Positions 1 to 5,819 of a stretch of DNA of 6,484 bases are shown piece after piece. The notes beneath the pieces are model-generated. The model saw only the letters and a list, made by a program, of their open reading frames with translations. It made no database searches and had not been told where the DNA came from. Made by a program: the position numbers and the translations under genes. The stretch lies in contig JAAOZZ010000379.1 of the NCBI GenBank assembly GCA_012274175.1, positions 1-6,484 on the forward strand, in the 5' to 3' direction. This stretch comes from Betaproteobacteria bacterium. Its GTDB lineage: Bacteria; Pseudomonadota; Gammaproteobacteria; Burkholderiales; Usitatibacteraceae. Numbering within the stretch: the first letter of the stretch is position 1; each line of letters opens with the position of its first letter.

Positions 1-1
1 G

Positions 2-205
2 GTCACCGGCGACTACTCCCGCGGGGCGGCGGGGTTCTGGGTCGAGGACGGCGAAATCCGCTTCCCGGTGGAGGAGGTCACGATCGCGGGCAGCCTCCCG
101 GCGATGTTCGAGGGCATCTCGGCCGTCGGCCGCGACGTGCTCGTGCGCGGCTCCAAGCACACCGGATCGATCCTCGTCGACCGCATGACCATCGCCGGGG
201 ACTAG
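2..205 (+). CDS. pmbA: PmbA/TldE metalloprotease-family protein, C-terminal end (partial, 5' end outside window)
   Basis: An open frame enters from the left edge and ends at TAG 203-205, giving 67 C-terminal residues. They match the end of the PmbA (TldE) family closely: VTGDYSRGAAGFWVEDGEIR, then a PVEEVTIAG segment, and a final MTIAGD resembling the MKIAGQ ending of the Escherichia coli protein. PmbA is known to act with TldD as a cytoplasmic protease pair that processes small peptides such as microcin B17 precursor and CcdA antitoxin. In the TldD/TldE pair, TldD carries the metal site. The visible part is a C-terminal beta-rich region and contains no catalytic residue. It is cut by the window edge, with no sign of being broken. 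The following TRAP gene begins 114 bp later with its own good ribosome site and is unlikely to be functionally linked. Confidence 0.9.
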   Translation, partial: VTGDYSRGAAGFWVEDGEIRFPVEEVTIAGSLPAMFEGISAVGRDVLVRGSKHTGSILVDRMTIAGD

Positions 206-307
206 GCGCGCCCCACGGGCATCTTGCCCCCCCGGCCCGTTCTCGCTTAGGCTTCGCTCCAGTCCGGGCGCTTCGCCTGGAAACCACGCCCTACCCATTT
301 CCCAGAA

Positions 308-313
308 GAGGAG
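308..313 (+). promoter_or_regulatory. Shine-Dalgarno site of the TRAP binding-protein gene
   Basis: GAGGAG lies 6 nt before the ATG at 320. It fixes that ATG as the start, which also places the twin-arginine motif at residues 3-4, as expected for a Tat signal. Confidence 0.8.
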
Positions 314-319
314 CGAATC

Positions 320-1420
320 ATGGAGCGCAGGAAGTTCCTGAAGTCCGCGGGTGCCGGTATCGCCACCGGCGCCGCGATGATGCCCACGTTGAGCCGCGCC
401 CAGGCCGCGGCCCTGCCCGAGGTCAAATGGCGGCTGGCCTCGAGCTTCCCCAAATCGCTCGACACGATCTACGGCGCGGCCGAGGTGATGGCCAAGCGCG
501 TGGCGGCCTGCACCGGCGGCAAGTTCCAGATCCAGGTGTTCGCGGGCGGCGAGATCGTGCCGCCCTTCGGCGTGGTCGACGCAGTGCAGAACGGCACCGT
601 GCAGGCCGCGCACACCGCGCCCTATTACTTCTGGGGCAAGGATCCCGCGTTCGCCCTGGATACCGCGGTCCCCTTCGGACTGAACGCGCGCCAGACCAAC
701 GCGTGGCAGCTCTTCGGCGGCGGCATCGAGCTCTTCCGCGAGTTCTACAAGAACTACAAGATCTACAACGTGGCCTGCGGCAACACCGGCGCGCAGATGG
801 GCGGGTGGTTCCGCAAGGAGATCAAGAGGGTCTCCGACCTGAAGGGCCTCAAGATGCGCATCGGAGGCATGGCCGGCAAGGTGATCGAGAAGCTGGGCGG
901 CGTGCCGCAGCTGATCCCGGGCGGGGACATCTATCCCGCCCTCGAGAAGGGCACCATCGACGCGGCCGAGTGGGTCGGTCCCTACGACGACGAGAAGCTG
1001 GGCTTCAACAAGATCGCCAAGTACTACTACTATCCCGGCTGGTGGGAAGGCGGCCCGCAGCTCTCCGCGTTCTTCAACATCGACGAGTGGAACAAGCTGC
1101 CCAAGGAATACCAGAACATCGTCGAGGCCGCGTGCTGGGAGGCGAACACGTGGATGCTCGCCAAGTACGATGCGCAGAACCCGCCCGCGTTGAAGCGCCT
1201 CGTGGCGGGGGGCACGCAGCTGCGCGGCTTCTCGAAGGAGATCATGGTGGCCTCGTACAAGGCCTCCCTCGAGGTCTACAAGGAGATGTCCGCCAAGAGC
1301 CCGGCCTTCAAGAAGATCTACGAGTCGATGGTCGCCTTCCGCACCGACGAGCTGCTGTGGTTCCGCGTGGCGGAGAAGGGCTACGACGACTTCATGCACA
1401 CGATCCAGAACATCAAGTAA
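320..1420 (+). CDS. takP: TRAP transporter solute-binding protein, DctP family, TakP-like (2-oxo acid/pyruvate type)
   Basis: This is the periplasmic binding protein of a tripartite ATP-independent (TRAP) transporter, which captures an organic acid and hands it to the DctQ/DctM membrane pair. The 366-aa length is normal for the family. The N-terminus has a Tat signal: R3-R4-K5-F6-L7-K8, a hydrophobic stretch to about residue 25, and a likely cut after Ala-Gln-Ala near residue 29. The mature part starts WRLASSFPKSLDTI (37-50), a segment I recall as almost identical in Rhodobacter sphaeroides TakP, which binds pyruvate and other 2-oxo acids with a sodium ion. Other shared blocks are YYFWGKDPAFAL (102-113), GNTGAQMGGWFR (154-165), GGDIYPALEKGTIDAAEWVG (201-220) and YYYYPGWWEGGP (235-246). 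By alignment from memory, Q159, R180, E217, W218 and E243 correspond to ligand or sodium contacts in TakP. Lactate or another 2-oxo or 2-hydroxy acid is an alternative substrate. The gene is monocistronic and convergent to dctQM. The symbol rests on similarity only. Confidence 0.88.
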   Translation: MERRKFLKSAGAGIATGAAMMPTLSRAQAAALPEVKWRLASSFPKSLDTIYGAAEVMAKRVAACTGGKFQIQVFAGGEIVPPFGVVDAVQNGTVQAAHTAPYYFWGKDPAFALDTAVPFGLNARQTNAWQLFGGGIELFREFYKNYKIYNVACGNTGAQMGGWFRKEIKRVSDLKGLKMRIGGMAGKVIEKLGGVPQLIPGGDIYPALEKGTIDAAEWVGPYDDEKLGFNKIAKYYYYPGWWEGGPQLSAFFNIDEWNKLPKEYQNIVEAACWEANTWMLAKYDAQNPPALKRLVAGGTQLRGFSKEIMVASYKASLEVYKEMSAKSPAFKKIYESMVAFRTDELLWFRVAEKGYDDFMHTIQNIK

Positions 1421-1435
1421 CGCGCGGCACGAGCG

Positions 1436-1472
1436 AAAAAGGCCCGCCGGACGACGGCGGGCCTTTCCTTTT
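1436..1472. terminator. Bidirectional intrinsic terminator between convergent TRAP genes
   Basis: A perfect 9-bp GC stem (GGCCCGCCG 1441-1449 with CGGCGGGCC 1455-1463, loop GACGA) is flanked on the left by AAAAA (1436-1440) and on the right by TTTCCTTTT (1464-1472). The A/T flanks extend the stem by three pairs and supply a U-tract in both transcripts. It sits 15 nt after the binding-protein stop and 11 nt after the dctM stop, so it can end both units. Confidence 0.85.
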
Positions 1473-1483
1473 GCGGCCGCGGG

Positions 1484-3247
1484 CTACTTGCCGCCCAGCG
1501 CCTTCTGCAGGTCCTCGGCTTCCTTGTCCTCGCCGCTGGATCCTTGGGCGCCGGGATCGGCCTTGCCAGTCCCGCCCCCGAGGTCCTTCATGATGTCGCC
1601 GGAGCCGCTGCCGGTGTCGAAGTTCTCCGTCGGGATCTCGATCTTCACCTTGTTGATGTCGATCACCGGCGCGCCCGACTTGTAGACGAGCGACATCTGC
1701 GGGAACGCGATGAGCAGCCCCACCATCACGAGCTGGATCAGCACGAAGGGAATCGCGCCCCAGTAGATCTGCCCCGTCGTGACCGGGGCCATCCTTCGGC
1801 CGTCGATCTTGTCGATGTACTCGCGGGCGGGCGCGACGCTTCTCAGGTAGAAGAGTGCGAAGCCGAACGGCGGGTGCATGAACGACGTCTGCATGTTCAC
1901 CCCCAGCAGCACGCCGAACCAGATGAGGTCGATGCCGAGATGGGTGGCGGGCGCGACCAGCAGCGGGATCACGATGAACGAGAGCTCGAAGAAATCGAGG
2001 AAGAACGCGAGCACGAAGATGAGCACGTTCACCACGATGAGGAAGCCCAGCTGCCCGCCGGGAAGGCTCGTGAGCAGGTGCTCCACCCACACGTGGCCGT
2101 TCACGCCGTAGAACGTGAGGCTGAAGACCCGCGCGCCGATGAGGATGAACACCACGAAGGTGGAGAGCTTCGCGGTGGATTCCATCGCCTGGCGGGCGAG
2201 CTTGAGCGGAAGGCGCCGGCGGGCGAGCGCCATGACGAGCGCCCCGGTGGCGCCCATGGCGCCGCCCTCGGTGGGCGTGGCCCAGCCGAGGAAGATGGTT
2301 CCCAGCACGAGGAAGATGAGGGCGAGGGGCGGGATCAGCACGAAGACCACTTGCTCGGCGAGGCGCGAGAGCAGCCCCATCCGGAAGACCCGGTTCACGA
2401 CTGCCGCGGCGAAGGCGAACCCGGCGCCCGCGGCGGCGGCGACCACGAGGCGCTCGTCGAGGGCGGCATCGACGTACTTCGGCACGTAGTAGTACTTGTC
2501 GAACGCGACGGCGGCGATGGCGGCGAGCACCGCGATCACGAGGAAGGACACGGTGCCGCTCGATCCGTTCGGCTCCTTCAGGCGGCGCGCTTCCGGGGGC
2601 AATGCCGGCGCCCACGCGGGCTTGAATATCGCAACACCGAGGGCGTATGCGGCGTACAGGCCCGCCAGCGCGATGCCGGGGATGAAGGCCCCCGCGTACA
2701 TGTCGCCCACGGAACGGCCGAGCTGGTCGGCCATGATGATGAGCACGAGCGAGGGGGGGATGATCTGCGCCAGGGTGCCCGAGGCCGCGATCACGCCCGT
2801 GGCGAAGCGGCGGTCGTAGCCGTAGCGAAGCATGATGGGCAGCGAGATGAGGCCCATGGAGATCACCGAGGCCGCGACCACCCCGGTGGTGGCCGCGAGC
2901 AGCGCGCCGACGAACACCACCGCGAACGCGAGGCCTCCCCGCAACGGCCCGAATAGCTGGCCGATGGTGTCGAGCAAATCCTCGGCCATGCCGCTTCGCT
3001 CGAGGATGAGGCCCATGAAGGTGAAGAAGGGAACGGCGAGCAGGGTGTCGTTCGACATGACGCCCCAGAGGCGGTCCGGCAGCGCCTGGAAGAGCGAGGG
3101 CTCCAGCAGCCCCAGCTTGATGCCGACCAGGCCGAAGAAGATGCCGTTGGCCGCGAGGGAGAAGGCGACTGGGTAGCCCAGCAGCAGGAAGATCACCAGT
3201 GCGGCGAACATGATCGGCGCGATGTTCTGGATGAGGAAGGCCTCCAT
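1484..3247 (-). CDS. dctM: TRAP transporter large permease subunit, DctM family, extended form
   Basis: This is the large membrane subunit that carries substrate with sodium across the inner membrane. I start it at the ATG at 3247, which overlaps the dctQ stop by one base (TGATG) and follows AAGGGAAG at 3260-3253. The frame is open 143 codons further upstream, but that part is a shadow of dctQ. The product is 587 aa, against roughly 425-430 aa for a typical DctM. Family motifs in order are PFFTFMGLILERSG (73-86), AATTGVVAASVISMGLISLP (118-137), GYDRRFATGVIAASGTLAQI (143-162) followed by IPPS, GWATPTEGGA (321-330), FFLDFFELSFIVIPLL (415-430) and HPPFGFALFYL (458-468). Extra material is a block at about 205-300 with two added hydrophobic segments around a YYYVPKY stretch, and a polar Gly/Asp/Lys-rich tail from about 527. 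Long DctM proteins exist as a subgroup, so this is probably natural rather than a fusion error. Confidence 0.93.
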   Translation of the reverse strand: MEAFLIQNIAPIMFAALVIFLLLGYPVAFSLAANGIFFGLVGIKLGLLEPSLFQALPDRLWGVMSNDTLLAVPFFTFMGLILERSGMAEDLLDTIGQLFGPLRGGLAFAVVFVGALLAATTGVVAASVISMGLISLPIMLRYGYDRRFATGVIAASGTLAQIIPPSLVLIIMADQLGRSVGDMYAGAFIPGIALAGLYAAYALGVAIFKPAWAPALPPEARRLKEPNGSSGTVSFLVIAVLAAIAAVAFDKYYYVPKYVDAALDERLVVAAAAGAGFAFAAAVVNRVFRMGLLSRLAEQVVFVLIPPLALIFLVLGTIFLGWATPTEGGAMGATGALVMALARRRLPLKLARQAMESTAKLSTFVVFILIGARVFSLTFYGVNGHVWVEHLLTSLPGGQLGFLIVVNVLIFVLAFFLDFFELSFIVIPLLVAPATHLGIDLIWFGVLLGVNMQTSFMHPPFGFALFYLRSVAPAREYIDKIDGRRMAPVTTGQIYWGAIPFVLIQLVMVGLLIAFPQMSLVYKSGAPVIDINKVKIEIPTENFDTGSGSGDIMKDLGGGTGKADPGAQGSSGEDKEAEDLQKALGGK

Positions 3248-3837
3248 CAGGACTTCCCTTCGGCCATGCGTCGGATCTCCTCCACCAGCTCCTGCTCGGC
3301 CGCATGGGCGTCGTGGCGCGTGATCGGGTCGGGCCCGGCGCCGGCGAGGAACGCGATGCGCTTCACGAGTTCCGACAGGCCCTGAAGGGCCAGCAGGGTG
3401 AATCCGACGGGAACCAGCAGCCGCGCGGGCCACAGGATGAGGCCCCCCGCGCTCCCGGAGATCTCCTGTTCCATGTAGGTGCGCAGGAACCAGGGCACCG
3501 ACAGCGCGAGGAAGATGAGCACCATCGGCATCAGGAAGAAGACGGTGCCGAAGATGTCGATCCAGGCCTGCGCCCGGGGCGAGAGGCGCGCCGTGATGAT
3601 GTCGATGCGCACGTGCTCGTTGCGCTGCAGCGTGTACGCGGCGCACAGCAGGAAGATCGCCGAGAAGAGGTACCACTGCATCTCGAGCAGCGCGTTGGAG
3701 CTGCTGTTGAAGAGCTTGCGCACGATGGCGTTGCCCGCGCTCTCCAGCACCACGACGAGCACCAGCCAGTAGATCCAGCGTCCCACGAACCCGTTGAGCG
3801 CGTCGATCAGGCGCGACAGCTTCAGCATCGCTCGCAT
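3247..3837 (-). CDS. dctQ: TRAP transporter small permease subunit, DctQ family
   Basis: This is the small inner-membrane subunit that partners DctM. The start at 3837 is chosen because AGGAGGA (3850-3844) lies 6 nt upstream. The frame stays open to 4002 but that extension is basic, low-complexity and overlaps the divergent gene. The product is 196 aa, a normal size, with four hydrophobic segments at about 21-38, 56-70, 93-114 and 137-155. The DctQ signature is clear: E52-M-Q-W-Y-L-F-S, FLLCAAYTLQRNEHVRIDI (62-80), and the acidic W92-I-D-I-F-G motif before the third helix. The polar C-terminus (about 165-196) is probably cytoplasmic. The gene overlaps dctM by one base, so the two are co-transcribed and likely translationally coupled. 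Its partner binding protein is most likely the TakP-like protein encoded on the other strand. Confidence 0.92.
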   Translation of the reverse strand: MRAMLKLSRLIDALNGFVGRWIYWLVLVVVLESAGNAIVRKLFNSSSNALLEMQWYLFSAIFLLCAAYTLQRNEHVRIDIITARLSPRAQAWIDIFGTVFFLMPMVLIFLALSVPWFLRTYMEQEISGSAGGLILWPARLLVPVGFTLLALQGLSELVKRIAFLAGAGPDPITRHDAHAAEQELVEEIRRMAEGKS

Positions 3838-3843
3838 CGCACT

Positions 3844-3850
3844 TCCTCCT
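3844..3850 (-). promoter_or_regulatory. Shine-Dalgarno site of dctQ
   Basis: Read on the minus strand this is AGGAGGA, a near-perfect anti-16S match, 6 nt before the ATG at 3837. It decides the dctQ start against the longer open frame. Confidence 0.85.
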
Positions 3851-3924
3851 CTGCCGCCCGTTCGCCGCGGGAATAACGGCGCCATCGGGGTTGTTCTCGA
3901 AGCGCCGCGCCGAAAAGCGATCCG

Positions 3925-3930
3925 ATTATA
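3925..3930 (-). promoter_or_regulatory. Candidate -10 element for the dctQM operon
   Basis: The minus strand reads TATAAT, a perfect -10 hexamer and one of the few AT-rich spots in this GC-rich region. It would give a leader of about 80 nt before dctQ. The hexamer 17 bp upstream (TGGGGT, 3953-3948) is a poor -35, so an activator would be expected. The site ends 6 bp before the ATG of the divergent thioredoxin gene. Confidence 0.3.
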
Positions 3931-3935
3931 GGCGA

Positions 3936-4460
3936 ATGGACCCGCAAACCCCATACCGCAGGACCTGTGCCGCGCTCGCTTGCGCGCTCGGGCTCGGCGC
4001 ATCCTCCGGCGCCGCGGCGCTCGAGCCTGGTACGCCGGTTCCGGACCTGGCTCCCTCCGCCCTCGAGGACCCTTCCCACGCCATCTCCCTGCGCGCCTTG
4101 CGCGGCCAGGTCGTGTACGTGGATTTCTGGGCGTCGTGGTGCGTTCCCTGCCGCCTCTCGATGCCCGCCCTCGAGGCGCTCTATCGCGGGCATCGGGCGC
4201 AAGGCTTCACGGTGGTGGGCGTGAACAAGGACGTGGCGCTCGCCGATGCACGGCGCTTCGAGCGCCGCGCTGGGGTGAGCTTCACGCTGGTCTCCGACGG
4301 CAATGACGCGGTAGCGAAGGCCTTCGACGTGCGCGCCATGCCCAGCGGCTATCTCGTGGATCGCCGGGGCATCGTGCGCTACGTCCATCGCGGCTTCGAC
4401 GAAGCGACCGCCGCCGCGCTCGCCTCCGAGGTCGATTCGCTGCTGGCCGAACCTTCGTGA
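3936..4460 (+). CDS. tlpA: TlpA-like periplasmic thiol:disulfide oxidoreductase
   Basis: This is a thioredoxin-fold protein of the TlpA/ResA group, 174 aa, expected to reduce disulfides of extracytoplasmic partners. The N-terminus has a signal peptide: Arg8-Arg9, a hydrophobic Ala/Leu-rich stretch to about 21 and a likely cut after Gly-Ala-Ala-Ala near 28. The fold then starts at GTPVPDLAPSAL (32-43). The active site is W68-C69-V70-P71-C72 within YVDFWASWCVPCRLSMP. The cis-proline is P136 in RAMPSGYLVDRRG, and a GVNKDV block (95-100) matches the usual TlpA strand. I use ATG 3936; a TTG at 3891 in the same frame would add an implausibly long basic leader. Only a weak AGG precedes the ATG. No membrane anchor remains after cleavage, so it is probably soluble in the periplasm. 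It is the first gene of a four-gene unit and may serve the Cys-containing lipoprotein encoded next. Confidence 0.88.
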   Translation: MDPQTPYRRTCAALACALGLGASSGAAALEPGTPVPDLAPSALEDPSHAISLRALRGQVVYVDFWASWCVPCRLSMPALEALYRGHRAQGFTVVGVNKDVALADARRFERRAGVSFTLVSDGNDAVAKAFDVRAMPSGYLVDRRGIVRYVHRGFDEATAAALASEVDSLLAEPS

Positions 4461-4675
4461 GCGCCGCCGCCCGGGTTGTGCCCGTCCTGTGCGTCGCGCT
4501 CTTCGTCGCGGCGTGCACGCCCGTCGCACCCTACCAGCGCGGCTACCTCGCCCGGCCCGACATGGCGCTCGAGGAAACGCCCGGAACCGCGAAGGCGATG
4601 CAGAAGACCTTCACCGCGAAAGAGGCCGCGAGCGGCGGGGCGAGCGTGGGCGGAGGCGGCTGTGGCTGCAACTGA
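4457..4675 (+). CDS. DUF4266 small lipoprotein with Cys-Gly-Cys tail
   Basis: This 72-aa protein starts at a GTG whose last two bases form the tlpA stop (GTGA, 4-nt overlap), so it has no separate ribosome site and is likely translationally coupled. It has a lipoprotein signal: a hydrophobic stretch at 6-16 and lipobox V17-A-A-C20. The mature part has the DUF4266 pattern of a short Y/R-G-x-L-A-R-P-x-M-A-L-E segment (about 26-40), a K-E-A-A-S-G-G stretch (55-61) and a glycine run ending GGGGCGCN (65-72). The two terminal cysteines, C69 and C71, are the only ones in the mature chain apart from the lipidated C20. Function is unknown. The close-set cysteines could bind a metal or be the target of the upstream TlpA-like reductase; both are inferences. 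DUF4266 and DUF3570 genes are commonly neighbours. Confidence 0.85.
   Translation: MSAAARVVPVLCVALFVAACTPVAPYQRGYLARPDMALEETPGTAKAMQKTFTAKEAASGGASVGGGGCGCN
4652..4656 (+). promoter_or_regulatory. Shine-Dalgarno site of the DUF3570 gene inside the DUF4266 gene
   Basis: GGAGG lies 5 nt before the GTG at 4662 and is encoded within the glycine codons of the DUF4266 tail. It supports the GTG as the true start, where no ATG exists in frame before the signal peptide. Confidence 0.7.
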
Positions 4676-5813
4676 AGATCGCGGTCCGCTGGCGGCACTC
4701 CTCAAGGCGGCGCTCGCCCTGCCGATCCTCGCGATTCCCGCCCGCGCCGGTGCGGTCCAGGGCGGCGAGGCGGGATTCACCGTGCTGGGCTACCAGGAGC
4801 GCGGCCTGATGAAGGTCACCGAGCCGCTCTTCTGGACGCGTCTGCAGCTCGACGATGCCTGGGAAATCCGGGCCAGTGCCGCCGTGGATATCGTCACCGG
4901 TGCATCTCCCGAGCTGGTCTCGAACGCTTCGGGCACCCCGGTCCAGACGCTCACCGGCGCCTCGGTGAGCGACCGGCGCACCACCGGAGACGTGAAGGTC
5001 ACGCGGCGCCTCGGCAACGGGGCGCTTTCGGTCTCCCACGCCGTCTCTCACGAGAACGACTACCGCTCGAGCGCCTTCGGGCTCGAGGCGAGATACGACC
5101 TGAACGATCGCGACACCTCGGTGACCGCGGGATACGGACAGTCGAGCGACCGCGTGGGCTCCTCGATCGATCCCGCCCTCGACGAGCCGCGGCATACGCG
5201 TGAGTACCTCGCGGGCGTGACCCAGGTGCTCTCGCCGCTCGCGGTGGTGCAGGCCACGATCGAGGTCACCCGCGGACAGGGTTGGTACAACGATCCGTAC
5301 AAATCCACGCTCACCTTCCACCCCGGGGCCGATCTTCCGGCGTTCGCGGCGGATACCCGTCCCGATCATCGCAACACCCTCGCGTGGCTCACGCGCTATC
5401 GCCGCCACTTCCCCGCGTCCGGCGGCACGCTGCAGGCGGAGTATCGCTACTATCGAGACGACTGGGGCATACGCGCCCACACGCTCGAGCTCGCCTGGCA
5501 GCAGTCCCTGGGGGGGCGCTGGGCGTTGCGTCTCGCGCTGCGCTACTACACGCAATCGGCCGCCGATTTCTATTCGCCCCTCATTGCGTTGCCGCAGCCG
5601 GCGCTGCAATCGAGCGACCAGCGCCTCGGGGCATTCGGGGGATTGTCGCCGTCGCTGCGGGCGATCCTGCGCCTCGACAACGGCCTCGTGGTCGAGGCGA
5701 CCGTCGGATATGTGCACGACGCCGCGGGGCTGCGCGCGGGCGGCGGCGGCAGCCCGGCCTTCGCCACGCTGCGCGCATACTACGGGCTGCTCGGCGTCTC
5801 CCGCTCGTTCTGA
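4662..5813 (+). CDS. DUF3570 protein, predicted outer-membrane beta-barrel with a flavinylation-like motif
   Basis: I start this 383-aa protein at GTG 4662, overlapping the DUF4266 gene by 14 nt. It has a signal peptide (hydrophobic 10-26, likely cut after Ala-Arg-Ala-Gly-Ala near 31). The rest alternates polar and hydrophobic residues with many aromatics, for example YRYYRDDWGIRAHTLELAW (261-279) and WALRLALRYYTQSAADFYS (287-305). It ends in Phe (LLGVSRSF), the usual signal for barrel insertion by the BAM machinery. These traits and the overall pattern fit DUF3570, a family without an assigned function. Near the N-terminus, D76-I-V-T-G-A-S82 matches the ApbE acceptor consensus Dxx(S/T)GA(S/T), and T98-G-A-S101 repeats its core. 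The next gene is apbE. Whether FMN is really attached is unproven; TGAS could also be a structural loop of the barrel. No Cys is present in the mature chain. Confidence 0.87.
   Translation: MAATEDRGPLAALLKAALALPILAIPARAGAVQGGEAGFTVLGYQERGLMKVTEPLFWTRLQLDDAWEIRASAAVDIVTGASPELVSNASGTPVQTLTGASVSDRRTTGDVKVTRRLGNGALSVSHAVSHENDYRSSAFGLEARYDLNDRDTSVTAGYGQSSDRVGSSIDPALDEPRHTREYLAGVTQVLSPLAVVQATIEVTRGQGWYNDPYKSTLTFHPGADLPAFAADTRPDHRNTLAWLTRYRRHFPASGGTLQAEYRYYRDDWGIRAHTLELAWQQSLGGRWALRLALRYYTQSAADFYSPLIALPQPALQSSDQRLGAFGGLSPSLRAILRLDNGLVVEATVGYVHDAAGLRAGGGGSPAFATLRAYYGLLGVSRSF
4887..4907 (+). other. Candidate FMN-attachment motif in the DUF3570 protein
   Basis: These codons encode D76-I-V-T-G-A-S82. 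ApbE enzymes are known to attach FMN through a phosphoester to the last Thr or Ser of Dxx(S/T)GA(T/S), as in NqrC and RnfG. S82 would be the acceptor here. The match is exact to the consensus, but the motif is short and the context (a barrel protein rather than an FMN-binding domain) is unlike the known acceptors. Confidence 0.4.
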
Positions 5814-5819
5814 GCCGCG

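Noticed and set aside
215..240. Weak hairpin after pmbA (ACGGGC 215-220 with GCCCGT 235-240, or GGGC with GCCC at 217-229)
   Set aside because: The stems are only 6 and 4 bp, mutually exclusive, and no T-run follows, so I do not call a terminator.
251..276. Direct repeat GCTTCGC, 19 bp apart, upstream of the TRAP binding-protein gene
   Set aside because: It is only 7 bp and GC-rich and could arise by chance. There is no dyad symmetry or promoter beside it to support an operator.
427..1593. A 388-codon plus-strand frame over the TakP-like gene and beyond the terminator
   Set aside because: It is out of frame with a clear TRAP binding protein, is Arg-rich, and runs through the terminator hairpin.
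2753..2759. Run of seven G in dctM (also 5510-5516 in the DUF3570 gene) as a phase-variable tract
   Set aside because: Both frames are intact. The dctM run encodes the conserved Pro-Pro of the IIPPS motif, and seven-base runs are expected at this GC content.
1544..2956. A 470-codon plus-strand open frame opposite dctM
   Set aside because: It is the complement of a strongly supported DctM, is rich in His, Glu, Arg and Gly as expected for a GC-rich antisense shadow, and has no recognisable domain.
3248..3676. The upstream in-frame extension of dctM (143 codons)
   Set aside because: It lies inside dctQ in another frame. The ATG at 3247 with TGATG overlap and the AAGGGAAG site fits the family N-terminus.
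3959..3965. Arg8-Arg9 of the TlpA-like protein as a Tat motif
   Set aside because: The residues after the Arg pair (Thr-Cys-Ala-Ala) do not fit the R-R-x-F-L-K pattern. An ordinary Sec signal explains the N-terminus.
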